Assembly: GCF_004361855.1 (NCBI RefSeq)
Contig: NZ_SNWQ01000013.1
Coordinates: forward strand, 62,001 to 126,000
Length of the DNA stretch: 64,000 bases
Direction: 5' to 3'
Source: Kribbella caucasensis
Lineage (GTDB): Bacteria; Actinomycetota; Actinomycetes; Propionibacteriales; Kribbellaceae
Positions 29,164 to 36,546 of the stretch are shown one piece after another; position 1 is the stretch's first letter; every line of letters begins with the position of its first letter. A model generated the notes under the pieces. That model searched no databases and had not been told where the DNA came from. It worked only from the letters and a program-made list of their open reading frames with translations. Both the position numbers and the translations under genes were made by a program.

Positions 29164-30471
29164 ATGAAACACCCCAGACGCGTCCTGGCCGGCGTCGCGG
29201 CGCTGGTCCTCGCCGGTACTGCGGGGGTGGTGGCGGCTGGGTGGTCCGACGACAGCGGGTCGCCTCCGGGTGGGACTGCGGTTGCGGCGGAGGCAGCTCG
29301 GACCGGTCTGAGCGATGAGCAGAAGGTGGCCCGCAAGCGCGAGGTCGACGTCGTGCTGGCGCGGCGGGCGACCGCAGTACTGAAGGGTGATTTGGCCGGA
29401 TTCCTCGCCGCCGTCGATCCGAAGCAGCCTGCGTTGGTCGCGCGGCAGCGGCTGCTGTTCGTGAACCTGCGCAAGTTCGGCTTCAGCACGCTCAAGTACT
29501 TCGCCGCCGACGACTGGAACGCCCCCAACCTGGTCGACAAGTACGGCCCGACCACGTACACCGCTCGAGTGATGATGCGGTACCAGATCGCCGGTCTGGA
29601 CCCGAAGCCGGTCCAGACCGACCTCGGCTACACCTTCGTACGCCGCGCTGGTGGCTGGACGCTGGTCGAGGACGGCGCCATCGACGAGGTCCTCAGCCGC
29701 GACGGCCACCGCCAGCCGTGGGACTACGAGGAAGTCGCCCTGGTACGCCGTGGCCGGGTCGTCGTGGTCGTGGACAAGAAGGAGGCCGAACTCGGCAAGA
29801 GGATCGCCCGCGTCTCGTCAGGCGCCGTCGCGGCCGTCCGCCGGCATTGGCAACACCCGTGGAACGGCGCGGTCCTGGTCGTCGCGATGCCGGACACCCG
29901 AGTGATGGCCACGATCTGGACGGCCGGCTCCGGACAAGGCTGGACGATCGCGGCGAAGGCCGTCACCTTGTTCGAGAACGAGCAGATGGGCAAGCCACGG
30001 GGTGCGCCGGTCGGCAGCCGGATCGTGGTCAACCCGGCGATGCGCAAGGGCCTCGAGGAAGACCTGCTCGTGCATGAGATGACCCATGTCGCGTCCGTGC
30101 CGATCGGGGTGAGAACGCCAACGTGGCTGGTCGAGGGCCTCGCGGAGTACGTCCGAACCCGCTCGATCGAGGACGACCCCCAATGGACGGTCGACCCGTA
30201 TCGCCGAGTGGTGCGGACGAAGTACCTCCGAACGATGAAGACCCTGCCGAGTCCCTCTTTGTTCGACGTGGATGCGGACCGGGCGTACGGCCTGAGCTGG
30301 TGGGTAGTCGAGTACCTGGCCGACGCGAAGGGTGCGAAATCCCTGGTCCCCCTCTACACAGACCTAGCCCGCCACAACACCACCCCGGCGGCGTACACAA
30401 CCATCATCAAAAAGCACACCGGCAAAACCCCCGCCCAACTGACGGCCGCAGTCAAAAAGTTCAAGGGCTAG
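29164..30471 (+). CDS. Exported HExxH (peptidase MA-like) protein, paralogue 3
   Basis: A 435-residue member of the same family as the genes at 23895 and 25382. An N-terminal signal or anchor (MKHPRRVLAGVAALVLAG) is followed by the NTF2-like domain (RRATAVLKGDLAGFLAAVDPKQ, RQRLLFVNLRKFGFSTLKY, MMRYQIAGLDP, LGYTFVRRAGGWTL) and the zinc domain with H304-E-x-x-H308 and E324 in WLVEGLAEYV, again the same spacing. It has its own start region (AGGA seven to ten bases upstream), separated from paralogue 2 by a permease and an opposite-strand gene. Conservation of all ligands in three copies argues for retained activity. Confidence 0.82.
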   Translation: MKHPRRVLAGVAALVLAGTAGVVAAGWSDDSGSPPGGTAVAAEAARTGLSDEQKVARKREVDVVLARRATAVLKGDLAGFLAAVDPKQPALVARQRLLFVNLRKFGFSTLKYFAADDWNAPNLVDKYGPTTYTARVMMRYQIAGLDPKPVQTDLGYTFVRRAGGWTLVEDGAIDEVLSRDGHRQPWDYEEVALVRRGRVVVVVDKKEAELGKRIARVSSGAVAAVRRHWQHPWNGAVLVVAMPDTRVMATIWTAGSGQGWTIAAKAVTLFENEQMGKPRGAPVGSRIVVNPAMRKGLEEDLLVHEMTHVASVPIGVRTPTWLVEGLAEYVRTRSIEDDPQWTVDPYRRVVRTKYLRTMKTLPSPSLFDVDADRAYGLSWWVVEYLADAKGAKSLVPLYTDLARHNTTPAAYTTIIKKHTGKTPAQLTAAVKKFKG

Positions 30472-30875
30472 CCGGTACGTCGCTCCACGCGGCCGCCGAC
30501 GTGATCCGGAGGGCTGCCCAAAGCGAACACCCCGGCACCGACCACCGAGCCCGGCCACGCCCGCCCGCACGCGAGAACCCCGCCGACCTCGAACAACAAC
30601 CCGGGACCTTGACCAAGAACCCGGGACCGTGAACTGGCTATTTCATGTTCAAGCCCCCCACTTCTTGACCGAGGTCCCCAGACGACGACCCCGAACCACC
30701 CGCATCGCCTGCCGAGCGCAATCCCATGCCGCGCCCCGGTGGGCGGGTGCCGGTGGGTGGGAGCAGGCACCGGAGCGAGCGACGGAGGAGCGTCGGAACC
30801 CGCGTGGACGTAGTACAGGTTGCTGGAGGCCGGAGCGGGCTTCCGGCTCCGCACCGACCCCCAGCGGTTCTTGGG
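30472..30875. other. 404-bp intergenic region without a convincing gene
   Basis: The region lies between the convergent HExxH paralogue 3 and fadB. Open frames here lack family-like sequence and ribosome-binding sites. It contains two direct copies of AACCCGGGACC (30598 and 30618, 20 bases apart) and a G/C hairpin near 30830-30858 (ACTTCCGGCTCC-type arms). No T-tract terminator was seen. Confidence 0.5.
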
Positions 30876-32987
30876 TCAGGCCAGGCCGGCGACGCCCTTC
30901 GGCAAGAAGCGTGAGCCGTTGACCTTTTCGGCGATGCCGGAGCGGTCCAGGTACGGGGTGATGCCGCCGAGGTGGAACGGCCAGCCGGCGCCGAGGAGGA
31001 GGCAGAGGTCGATGTCCTGGGCTTCCGCGACCACGCCCTCGTCGAGCATGATCCGGATCTCCTCGGCCAGCGCCGTGAGCACCCGGGTCCGCAGCTCCTC
31101 GGCGGTGGACGGCTGGTCGCCGACCGTCACCAGCGCTTCGACCTCCGGATCCACGACCGGCTTTCCTTCAGGCCAGACGTAGAACGAACTCTTGCCAGCG
31201 GCAACGACCTTGGCGAGGTTCTCGGACACGGCGAACCGGTCCGGGTACGCCGCGTTCATGGTCTCCGCGACGTGCAGAGCGACCGGCAGACCGACCAGTT
31301 GCAGCAGCACGAACGGCGGCATCGGCAGGCCGAGTGCGGACAGGGCCTTGTCGGCGGCCGGGATCGGCGTGCCCTCGTCGACGGCTGCGCTGACCTCGCC
31401 GAGGAACCGGGTGAGCAGCCGGTTCACGACGAACGCCGGCGCGTCCTTCACCAGCACGCAGGACTTCTTCAGCGTCTTGCCGACCGCGAACGCCGTGGCC
31501 AGCGACGCGTCGTCGGTCTGGTCGGCGCGGATGATCTCCAGCAGCGGCAGTACGGCGACCGGGTTGAAGAAGTGGAAACCGACGACCCGCTCCGGGTGCT
31601 CCAGGTCCGCCGCCATCTGGGTGATCGACAGCGACGAGGTGTTGGTCGCCAGGATCGCGTTCGGCCGGATGATCTTCTCCAGGTCGGCGAAGATCGTCTT
31701 CTTCAGCTGGAGTTCCTCGAACACGGCCTCGATCACGAAGTCCGCGTCCGCGAACACCTGCCGGTCCACCGAACCAGTGACGAGAGCCTTCAGCTGGCTC
31801 GCCTTGTCGGACCGGATCCGGCCCTTGCCGAGCAGCTTGTCGATCTCGCCGTGAACGTACCCGACCCCGCGATCCACCCGCTCCTGGTCCAGGTCGGTGA
31901 GGACCACGGGCACCTCGAGCCGGCGTACGAACAGCAGCGCGAGCTGGCCCGCCATCAGGCCGGCGCCGACGACACCCACCTTGCTGACCGGGCGGGCGAG
32001 CGACTTGTCCGGGGCACCGGCGGGACGCTTGGCCCGCTTGTTCACCAGGTCGAAGGCGTAGAGACCGCTGCGCAGCTCCTCTCTCATGATCAGGTCGGCG
32101 AGCGCTTCGTCCTCGGCCGCGAAACCGCGGTCCCGGTCGTTGTCCTTGGCGGCCGCGATCAGGTCGAGTGCCCGGTACGGCGCCGGGGCCGCGCCGCTCA
32201 CCTTGAGATCCGCGAACCCCTTGCCCCGGGCAACGGCCGCGTCCCACGCCTCGCCCCGGTCGATCTCCGGCCGGGTCACGGTGATCTCGCCGGTGAGCAC
32301 CTTGCTCGCCCACAGCAGCGACTGCTCCAGGAAGTCGGCCGAATCCAGCAGCACGTCGCCGATTCCGTAGCTGACCGCGTCAGGGCCGCCGAGCATCTTG
32401 TTCTGGTTCAGCGCGTTCTCGACCACCACCTTGACGGCCTTGTCGGCGCCGATCAGGTTCGGCAGCAGGAAGTTGCCACCCCAGCCCGGGATCAGGCCGA
32501 GGAACACCTCCGGCGTGGCGAGCATGCCGGCCGCCACCGACACGGTCCGGTACTGCGCGTGCAGCGCGACCTCGAGCCCACCGCCGAGCGCGACGCCGTT
32601 GACGAACGCGAACGAAGGCTTGCCGCCGTCGATCAGCTTCCGCATCACGCCGTGGCCGATCTTGCCCAGGTTGAGCGCCTGCTCGCGGTCGGTCAGCTTC
32701 GGTACGCCGGTCAGGTCGGCGCCGGCGGCCAGGATGAACGGCTTGCCGGTGACACCGATCGCGGCGACGTCATCCCGCGCCAGGGCGGCGTCGATCGCGG
32801 CGTTGAGCGACGCCAAGCCCTTCGGGCCGAACGTGTTCGGCTTGGTGTGGTCGTGCCCGTTGTCGAGCGTGATCAGCGCCATCGTGCCGGCCTTGTTCGG
32901 CAGTACGACGTCGCGGCTGTGCGCGTGCGTGAGGACCTCGTCGGTCTCGATCGCGACCGCCTGGTCGATCAGATCCTGCAAGCTCAC
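30876..32987 (-). CDS. fadB: Fatty acid oxidation multifunctional protein: enoyl-CoA hydratase / 3-hydroxyacyl-CoA dehydrogenase
   Basis: A 703-residue beta-oxidation enzyme carrying out hydration of enoyl-CoA and NAD-dependent oxidation of 3-hydroxyacyl-CoA. Residues about 1-300 form the crotonase domain (KPFILAAGADLTG, ALGGGLEVALHAQYR, PEVFLGLIPGWGGNFLLP). Residues about 330-510 hold the NAD-binding domain (VGVVGAGLMAGQLALLF and DADFVIEAVFEELQLKK, ATNTSSLSI, VGFHFFNPVAVLPLLEII). The C-terminal dehydrogenase domain follows (DAPAFVVNRLLTRFL). The GTG at 32987 overlaps the thiolase stop by four bases (GTGA) and has a GGGGG-type ribosome-binding site, so fadA-fadB is an operon. The NAD loop reads GLMAG where GxMGxG is usual, a mild variation seen in related proteins. 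Confidence 0.94.
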   Translation of the reverse strand: MSLQDLIDQAVAIETDEVLTHAHSRDVVLPNKAGTMALITLDNGHDHTKPNTFGPKGLASLNAAIDAALARDDVAAIGVTGKPFILAAGADLTGVPKLTDREQALNLGKIGHGVMRKLIDGGKPSFAFVNGVALGGGLEVALHAQYRTVSVAAGMLATPEVFLGLIPGWGGNFLLPNLIGADKAVKVVVENALNQNKMLGGPDAVSYGIGDVLLDSADFLEQSLLWASKVLTGEITVTRPEIDRGEAWDAAVARGKGFADLKVSGAAPAPYRALDLIAAAKDNDRDRGFAAEDEALADLIMREELRSGLYAFDLVNKRAKRPAGAPDKSLARPVSKVGVVGAGLMAGQLALLFVRRLEVPVVLTDLDQERVDRGVGYVHGEIDKLLGKGRIRSDKASQLKALVTGSVDRQVFADADFVIEAVFEELQLKKTIFADLEKIIRPNAILATNTSSLSITQMAADLEHPERVVGFHFFNPVAVLPLLEIIRADQTDDASLATAFAVGKTLKKSCVLVKDAPAFVVNRLLTRFLGEVSAAVDEGTPIPAADKALSALGLPMPPFVLLQLVGLPVALHVAETMNAAYPDRFAVSENLAKVVAAGKSSFYVWPEGKPVVDPEVEALVTVGDQPSTAEELRTRVLTALAEEIRIMLDEGVVAEAQDIDLCLLLGAGWPFHLGGITPYLDRSGIAEKVNGSRFLPKGVAGLA

Positions 32988-34180
32988 TTTGCCCCCTCGA
33001 AGTTCGGGTTCTCCCAGATCACGGTGCCGCCCATGCCGAGGCCGACGCACATCGTGGTCAGGCCGTACCGGACCTCGGGGCGCTGCTCGAACTGCTTGGC
33101 GAGCTGGTTCATCAGCCGCACACCCGACGACGCGAGGGGGTGGCCATACGCGATCGCGCCGCCGTACGGGTTGACCCGCGGGTCGTCGTCGGCGATGCCG
33201 TAGTGCTCGAGGAACGCGATCGCTTGGACCGCGAACGCCTCGTTCACCTCGAAGGCCTGGATGTCGTCGATGGTCAGCCCGGCCAGCTTCAGCGCCTTCT
33301 CGGTCGCCGGGATCGGGCCGACGCCCATCACCTCGGGCTCGACACCGGCGAACCCGTACGAGACCAGCTTCATCTTCGGGGTCAGCCCGTACTGCGCTGC
33401 CGCCTCGGCCGACGCCAGCACACAGGCCGTGGCGCCGTCGTTGATCCCGGCGGAGTTGCCCGCGGTGACCCGGCCGTGCGGGCGGAACGGGGTCTTCAGA
33501 CCGGCCAGGTTCTCGACCGTCGTACCGGGCCGCATCGGCTCGTCGGTGGTCGCGAAGCCCCAGCCGCTCTCGGCCGAACGGGTCGCGATCGAGACCAGGT
33601 CGGGCTGGATCAGGTCGTTCGCGTACGCCTTGGCGGCCTTCTCCTGGGACGCCACGGCGAACGCGTCCGCGCGCTCCTTGGTGATCCCGGGGAACCGGTC
33701 GTGCAGGTTCTCGGCGGTCGACCCCATCACCAGGGCAGAGGTGTCGACCAGTTTCTCGGAGATGATCCGCGGGTTCGGGTCGACGCCCTCGCCCATCGGG
33801 TGCCGGCCCATGTGCTCGACCCCGCCGGCCACGACCACGTCGTACGCGCCGAACGCGATCCCGGCGGCGGTGGTGGTGACGGCGGTCATCGCGCCCGCGC
33901 ACATCCGGTCGATGGCGTAGCCGGGGGTGGTGTTCGGCAGGCCCGCCAGCAGCGCCGCGGTCCGGCCGATGGTGAGGCCCTGGTCGCCGATCTGGGTGGT
34001 GGCCGCGATCGCGACCTCGTCCACCTTGTCGGCCGGGAGCGACGGGTTCCGCCGGAGCAGTTCCCGGATGCACTTGATCACCAGGTCGTCGGCCCGCGTT
34101 TCGGCGTACTGGCCCTTGGCCTTGCCGAACGGGGTGCGGACGCCGTCGACGAACACGACATCGCGAATCTCACGGGGCAC
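32984..34180 (-). CDS. fadA: Acetyl-CoA C-acyltransferase (3-ketoacyl-CoA thiolase)
   Basis: Cleaves 3-ketoacyl-CoA to acetyl-CoA and a shortened acyl-CoA in the last step of beta-oxidation. The 398-residue protein has the nucleophile cysteine in DRMCAGAMTA (about residue 93), NEAFAVQAIAFLEHY, the catalytic histidine in YGHPLASSG and the second cysteine in CVGLGMGG. It starts at GTG 34180 with a textbook AAGGAGG at 34189-34195. It is the first gene of the fadA-fadB operon. A palindromic operator candidate overlaps its promoter at 34214-34231. Confidence 0.95.
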   Translation of the reverse strand: MPREIRDVVFVDGVRTPFGKAKGQYAETRADDLVIKCIRELLRRNPSLPADKVDEVAIAATTQIGDQGLTIGRTAALLAGLPNTTPGYAIDRMCAGAMTAVTTTAAGIAFGAYDVVVAGGVEHMGRHPMGEGVDPNPRIISEKLVDTSALVMGSTAENLHDRFPGITKERADAFAVASQEKAAKAYANDLIQPDLVSIATRSAESGWGFATTDEPMRPGTTVENLAGLKTPFRPHGRVTAGNSAGINDGATACVLASAEAAAQYGLTPKMKLVSYGFAGVEPEVMGVGPIPATEKALKLAGLTIDDIQAFEVNEAFAVQAIAFLEHYGIADDDPRVNPYGGAIAYGHPLASSGVRLMNQLAKQFEQRPEVRYGLTTMCVGLGMGGTVIWENPNFEGAK

Positions 34181-34213
34181 GGGGGCGCCCTCCTTTTCTT
34201 GGCAGCTGGCACG

Positions 34214-34231
34214 ATGCTACCCGTGGGTAAC
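34214..34231 (-). promoter_or_regulatory. fadAB promoter -10 with overlapping palindromic operator
   Basis: On the minus strand TAGCAT (34214-34219) is a good -10 element about 34 bases before the fadA start. A palindrome TACCC-GT-GGGTA (34218-34229), extendable to 16 bp with one mismatch, overlaps it. Such TTACCC/GGGTAA palindromes suit a TetR-family repressor relieved by acyl-CoA. The regulator is not in this window. Confidence 0.55.
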
Positions 34232-34347
34232 AGAACCCCCCAAGCAGCCACGCCTGTGCCCCTGCTCACAACCCGGACGAGATTTCCCGTGGCATCCGGG
34301 CGCGATCAGGCGCATGCTGGTGCCAGGCACGTCTCAGGAGCGGTTCT

Positions 34348-35055
34348 ATGAACAATCTTGATCTGGCCGTACCGGTCCTCAGCCGGGGCAAACACCGCAA
34401 TCCGCGCAAGGGCGCCTGCTTCATGGAGTTCGCGTCCTACTTGGCCGGCGAACCCTGGTCGGACCACCCCGGCTGCACACATCCACTGCTGGCCGGAGTC
34501 GCCCGCGACGTCAACGACTGTACGACGGACGCCGGGCGGGCCCGATTGGCGCCGCTGATCCCGTCCGTGATCGGTCTGACCCCGGACGACCCGCACCTCG
34601 TACCACGGGTGACAGCCAAGTGCATCCAGCACGCACTGCCGGTGGTATCGCAGGAGCGGCAGTACATCCTCGCCGTTGCGCTGTTGGTGGGGGAGCGGGA
34701 GTTGGCCAAACTGGACGGGCGTCCGCTCGGCAGCCTGCAACCGGAGTCGCAGGCGGTCCTGGATGCGGTCCCGCAGGCGTCGAAGTGGGCCCGGTCGTTC
34801 ACCGCCCGTCCGCATCGGGTGCCGCCGGACTTCAGCAAGCGGACCGCGCCGCGCGCCGTGTCGTGTGCGGTGGAAGGGATCTCGCAGGCGTGTGTCCCGG
34901 ACCCGGACGAGCGGCTCCACCAACTGCTGACCGACGCGATCGAAGAGTGCAAAGCCTGGATGCCGGAACCGACGTTTCGGCCAACGCTGGCTGAAGCGCC
35001 TGCGACGGACGCGTCGGCGCGGTTCGGCGAGTCTCAGGTACGCGTTCACGGGTAG
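34348..35055 (+). CDS. Conserved actinobacterial hypothetical protein
   Basis: A 235-residue soluble protein of unknown function. The N-terminal part contains RGKHRNPRKGACFMEFASY and LAGEPWSDHPGCTHPLLAGVARDVND, a well-formed motif with paired Cys and His residues. A helical middle with CIQHALPVV and ERQYILAVALLVGEREL follows, and the C-terminal third appears flexible. I recognise the opening motif as a recurrent uncharacterised actinobacterial pattern but cannot assign a role. ATG 34348 has AGGAG upstream. It is divergent from fadA and is followed by a large palindrome at 35080-35244. Confidence 0.8.
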   Translation: MNNLDLAVPVLSRGKHRNPRKGACFMEFASYLAGEPWSDHPGCTHPLLAGVARDVNDCTTDAGRARLAPLIPSVIGLTPDDPHLVPRVTAKCIQHALPVVSQERQYILAVALLVGERELAKLDGRPLGSLQPESQAVLDAVPQASKWARSFTARPHRVPPDFSKRTAPRAVSCAVEGISQACVPDPDERLHQLLTDAIEECKAWMPEPTFRPTLAEAPATDASARFGESQVRVHG

Positions 35056-35079
35056 TCGGTCGACCTTCGGTAGCGGCTG

Positions 35080-35244
35080 AGGCCGTGCCTCCCGATCCCC
35101 TGCGTGCTGCGCGGCACTCGGCACGGCATCTCGCTGCACTGGAGCAAAGGCCACGATGAACCACATCGAGGCCTTCACTCCAGCACACCGAGCTACCGCA
35201 CCGAGCACCTGCTCGCGACTGCAGGGGATCGGGAGACACGGCCT
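35080..35244 (-). ncRNA. 165-bp near-palindrome, candidate minus-strand structured RNA
   Basis: The left arm (35080-35158) and the right arm (35164-35244) are reverse complements with a five-base centre. The outer 24 bases match at 23 positions, and the inner 29 match at 23. In the arms I count ten transition-type differences. All ten are in the direction that gives C-A or A-C mismatches on the plus strand but G-U wobble pairs in a minus-strand transcript. Only about three transversions and one poorly aligned segment (near 35104-35113) break this. That asymmetry suggests selection on a minus-strand RNA hairpin. No promoter for such an RNA was identified with confidence, and a mobile inverted-repeat origin remains possible. 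Confidence 0.5.
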
Positions 35245-35246
35245 TG

Positions 35247-35252
35247 TAGGCT
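35247..35252 (+). promoter_or_regulatory. -10 element of a leaderless promoter (dienelactone hydrolase)
   Basis: TAGGCT is followed by seven bases and GTG at 35260. It begins two bases after the right arm of the palindrome, so the palindrome occupies the -35 and upstream region. Confidence 0.65.
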
Positions 35253-35259
35253 TCACCGT

Positions 35260-35946
35260 GTGACTTTGGAGATCGATACCGGTACAGGGTTGATGCCAGT
35301 CCACGTGTGGGAGCCTGCGGGTGGTGACGGACCTGGGCTGCTGCTCCTGCAGGAGATCTTCGGGGTCACCGACTACATCCAGGATCGCGCCGCCCAGCTG
35401 GCTGCCCTCGGGTACTACGTCGTCGTGCCGGAGATCTTCTGGCGCCTGGACGACGTCGACCTGGATCCCGATGCGCCCGACCTGCTCGACCGCGCGCTCG
35501 CGGTACTCGGCCGGCTGGACTGGGCCGCCGCCGTCTCGGATTCGGTCGCCGCGCTGGAGTACCTGCGCGGCCGGGACACGGCGGTCGGGGTGATCGGGTT
35601 CTGCTTCGGCGGCGGGCTCGGGTTCAACGTCGCCGCTGTGTCCTCGCCGGACGTACTGGTCAGCTACTACGGGTCCGCGCTGCCGAACCTGCTCGACCTG
35701 GCGCCGAAGGTGACCGCGACCAGCCTGCACCACTTCGGCGACGCCGACGACTACCTGGCACCCGCCACGGTCGACCAGATCGTGGCGGCTCTGGGTGACG
35801 CCGAGGTCTACCGGTACCCGGGTGCCGGGCATGCCTTCGACAACCCCATGCCCGCCTTCCACCACTCCGAGGCATCCGCCTTGGCGTGGCAACGCACGAC
35901 TGAGTTCCTGTCCCTTCACCTGCCCCCGAGTGAGGATCCTGCATGA
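35260..35946 (+). CDS. Dienelactone hydrolase family protein
   Basis: A 228-residue cytoplasmic alpha/beta hydrolase. The catalytic triad of the family is visible: nucleophile C115 in GFCFGGG, an acid in HFGDADDYL and a histidine in GAGHAFDNP, with the conserved LLLLQEIFGVTDYIQD loop whose glutamate activates the cysteine. Members hydrolyse dienelactones or related esters, and many chromosomal ones have unknown substrates. GTG 35260 is chosen because the protein fold begins there and the -10 element is seven bases upstream. The open frame extends 5' through the palindrome but that part is not protein-like. Its stop overlaps the peroxidase start (ATGA). Confidence 0.88.
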   Translation: MTLEIDTGTGLMPVHVWEPAGGDGPGLLLLQEIFGVTDYIQDRAAQLAALGYYVVVPEIFWRLDDVDLDPDAPDLLDRALAVLGRLDWAAAVSDSVAALEYLRGRDTAVGVIGFCFGGGLGFNVAAVSSPDVLVSYYGSALPNLLDLAPKVTATSLHHFGDADDYLAPATVDQIVAALGDAEVYRYPGAGHAFDNPMPAFHHSEASALAWQRTTEFLSLHLPPSEDPA

Positions 35947-36431
35947 GCCTGTACGACATCCCGCTGCACACCCTGTCCGGCGGGAGCACCTCCCTGTCCG
36001 AGTACAAGGGCAAGGCAGTTCTCATCGTCAACGTCGCGTCCAAGTGCGGCCTGACCCCGCAGTACGAGGGTCTGGAGAACCTGCAGAAGCGGTACGCCAG
36101 CCGTGGTTTCACCGTGCTCGGCGTCCCATGCAACCAGTTCGGCGGCCAGGAGCCCGGTACGGCCGAGGAGATCGAGACGTTCTGCTCGACGACGTACGGG
36201 GTCACCTTCCCGATGCTCGAGAAGCTCGAGGTCAACGGCGAAGGCCGCCACCCCCTGTACACCGAGCTCACGGCCACCCCCGACGCGGCCGGTGAGGCGG
36301 GCGACATCCAGTGGAACTTCGAGAAGTTCCTCCTCGCCCCGGAAGGCACCATCGCCGCCCGCTTCCGCCCCCGGACCCTGCCCGAGTCCGACGAGGTAGT
36401 CGCGGCCATCGAGGCACAGCTCCCAGCCTGA
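35943..36431 (+). CDS. Glutathione peroxidase family thiol peroxidase
   Basis: A 162-residue peroxidase with the thioredoxin fold. The peroxidatic cysteine is C35 in NVASKCGLTPQY, with Q69 of NQFGGQEPG, the tryptophan of WNFEKFL completing the active site and C81 as a likely resolving cysteine. Having a cysteine rather than selenocysteine, and no glutathione system in most actinobacteria, it probably uses thioredoxin or mycothiol-linked donors to reduce hydroperoxides. Four-base overlap with the upstream hydrolase gene indicates a two-gene operon. A hairpin repeat element begins 15 bases after the stop. Confidence 0.92.
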   Translation: MSLYDIPLHTLSGGSTSLSEYKGKAVLIVNVASKCGLTPQYEGLENLQKRYASRGFTVLGVPCNQFGGQEPGTAEEIETFCSTTYGVTFPMLEKLEVNGEGRHPLYTELTATPDAAGEAGDIQWNFEKFLLAPEGTIAARFRPRTLPESDEVVAAIEAQLPA

Positions 36432-36445
36432 CGCGCCCCGCTGCC

Positions 36446-36540
36446 GACCATCTCAGAGGCTAACCTCCGAGATCGATGGTTGCCCCCTGGGAATCTCGGG
36501 GGCCAACCATGCAACTGGAGGGCTAGCCTCTGAGATGGTC
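36446..36540 (+). repeat. Hairpin repeat element, copy B, with 17-bp terminal inverted repeats
   Basis: A 95-bp element bounded by perfect 17-bp inverted repeats, GACCATCTCAGAGGCTA at 36446-36462 and its complement at 36524-36540. An inner stem ATGGTTGCCCCC pairs with GGGGGC-c-AACCAT (one bulged base) around a loop at about 36488-36498. It aligns without gaps to copy A at 10563-10651. It sits between the convergent peroxidase and RNase D genes and could serve as a terminator. No transposase or target-site duplication is evident. Confidence 0.8.
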
Positions 36541-36546
36541 CGCGCC

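Noticed and set aside
30468..30854. Possible small gene on the minus strand between HExxH paralogue 3 and fadB
   Set aside because: No ribosome-binding site, low-complexity Arg/Gly/Ser translation and no family resemblance.
30972..33203. 743-codon open frame on the plus strand
   Set aside because: Antisense to fadB, with no recognisable domain and a composition typical of reverse-strand shadows.
35104..35259. 5' extension of the dienelactone hydrolase reading frame
   Set aside because: It runs through the palindrome and encodes no family sequence. GTG 35260 matches the family start and a -10 element.
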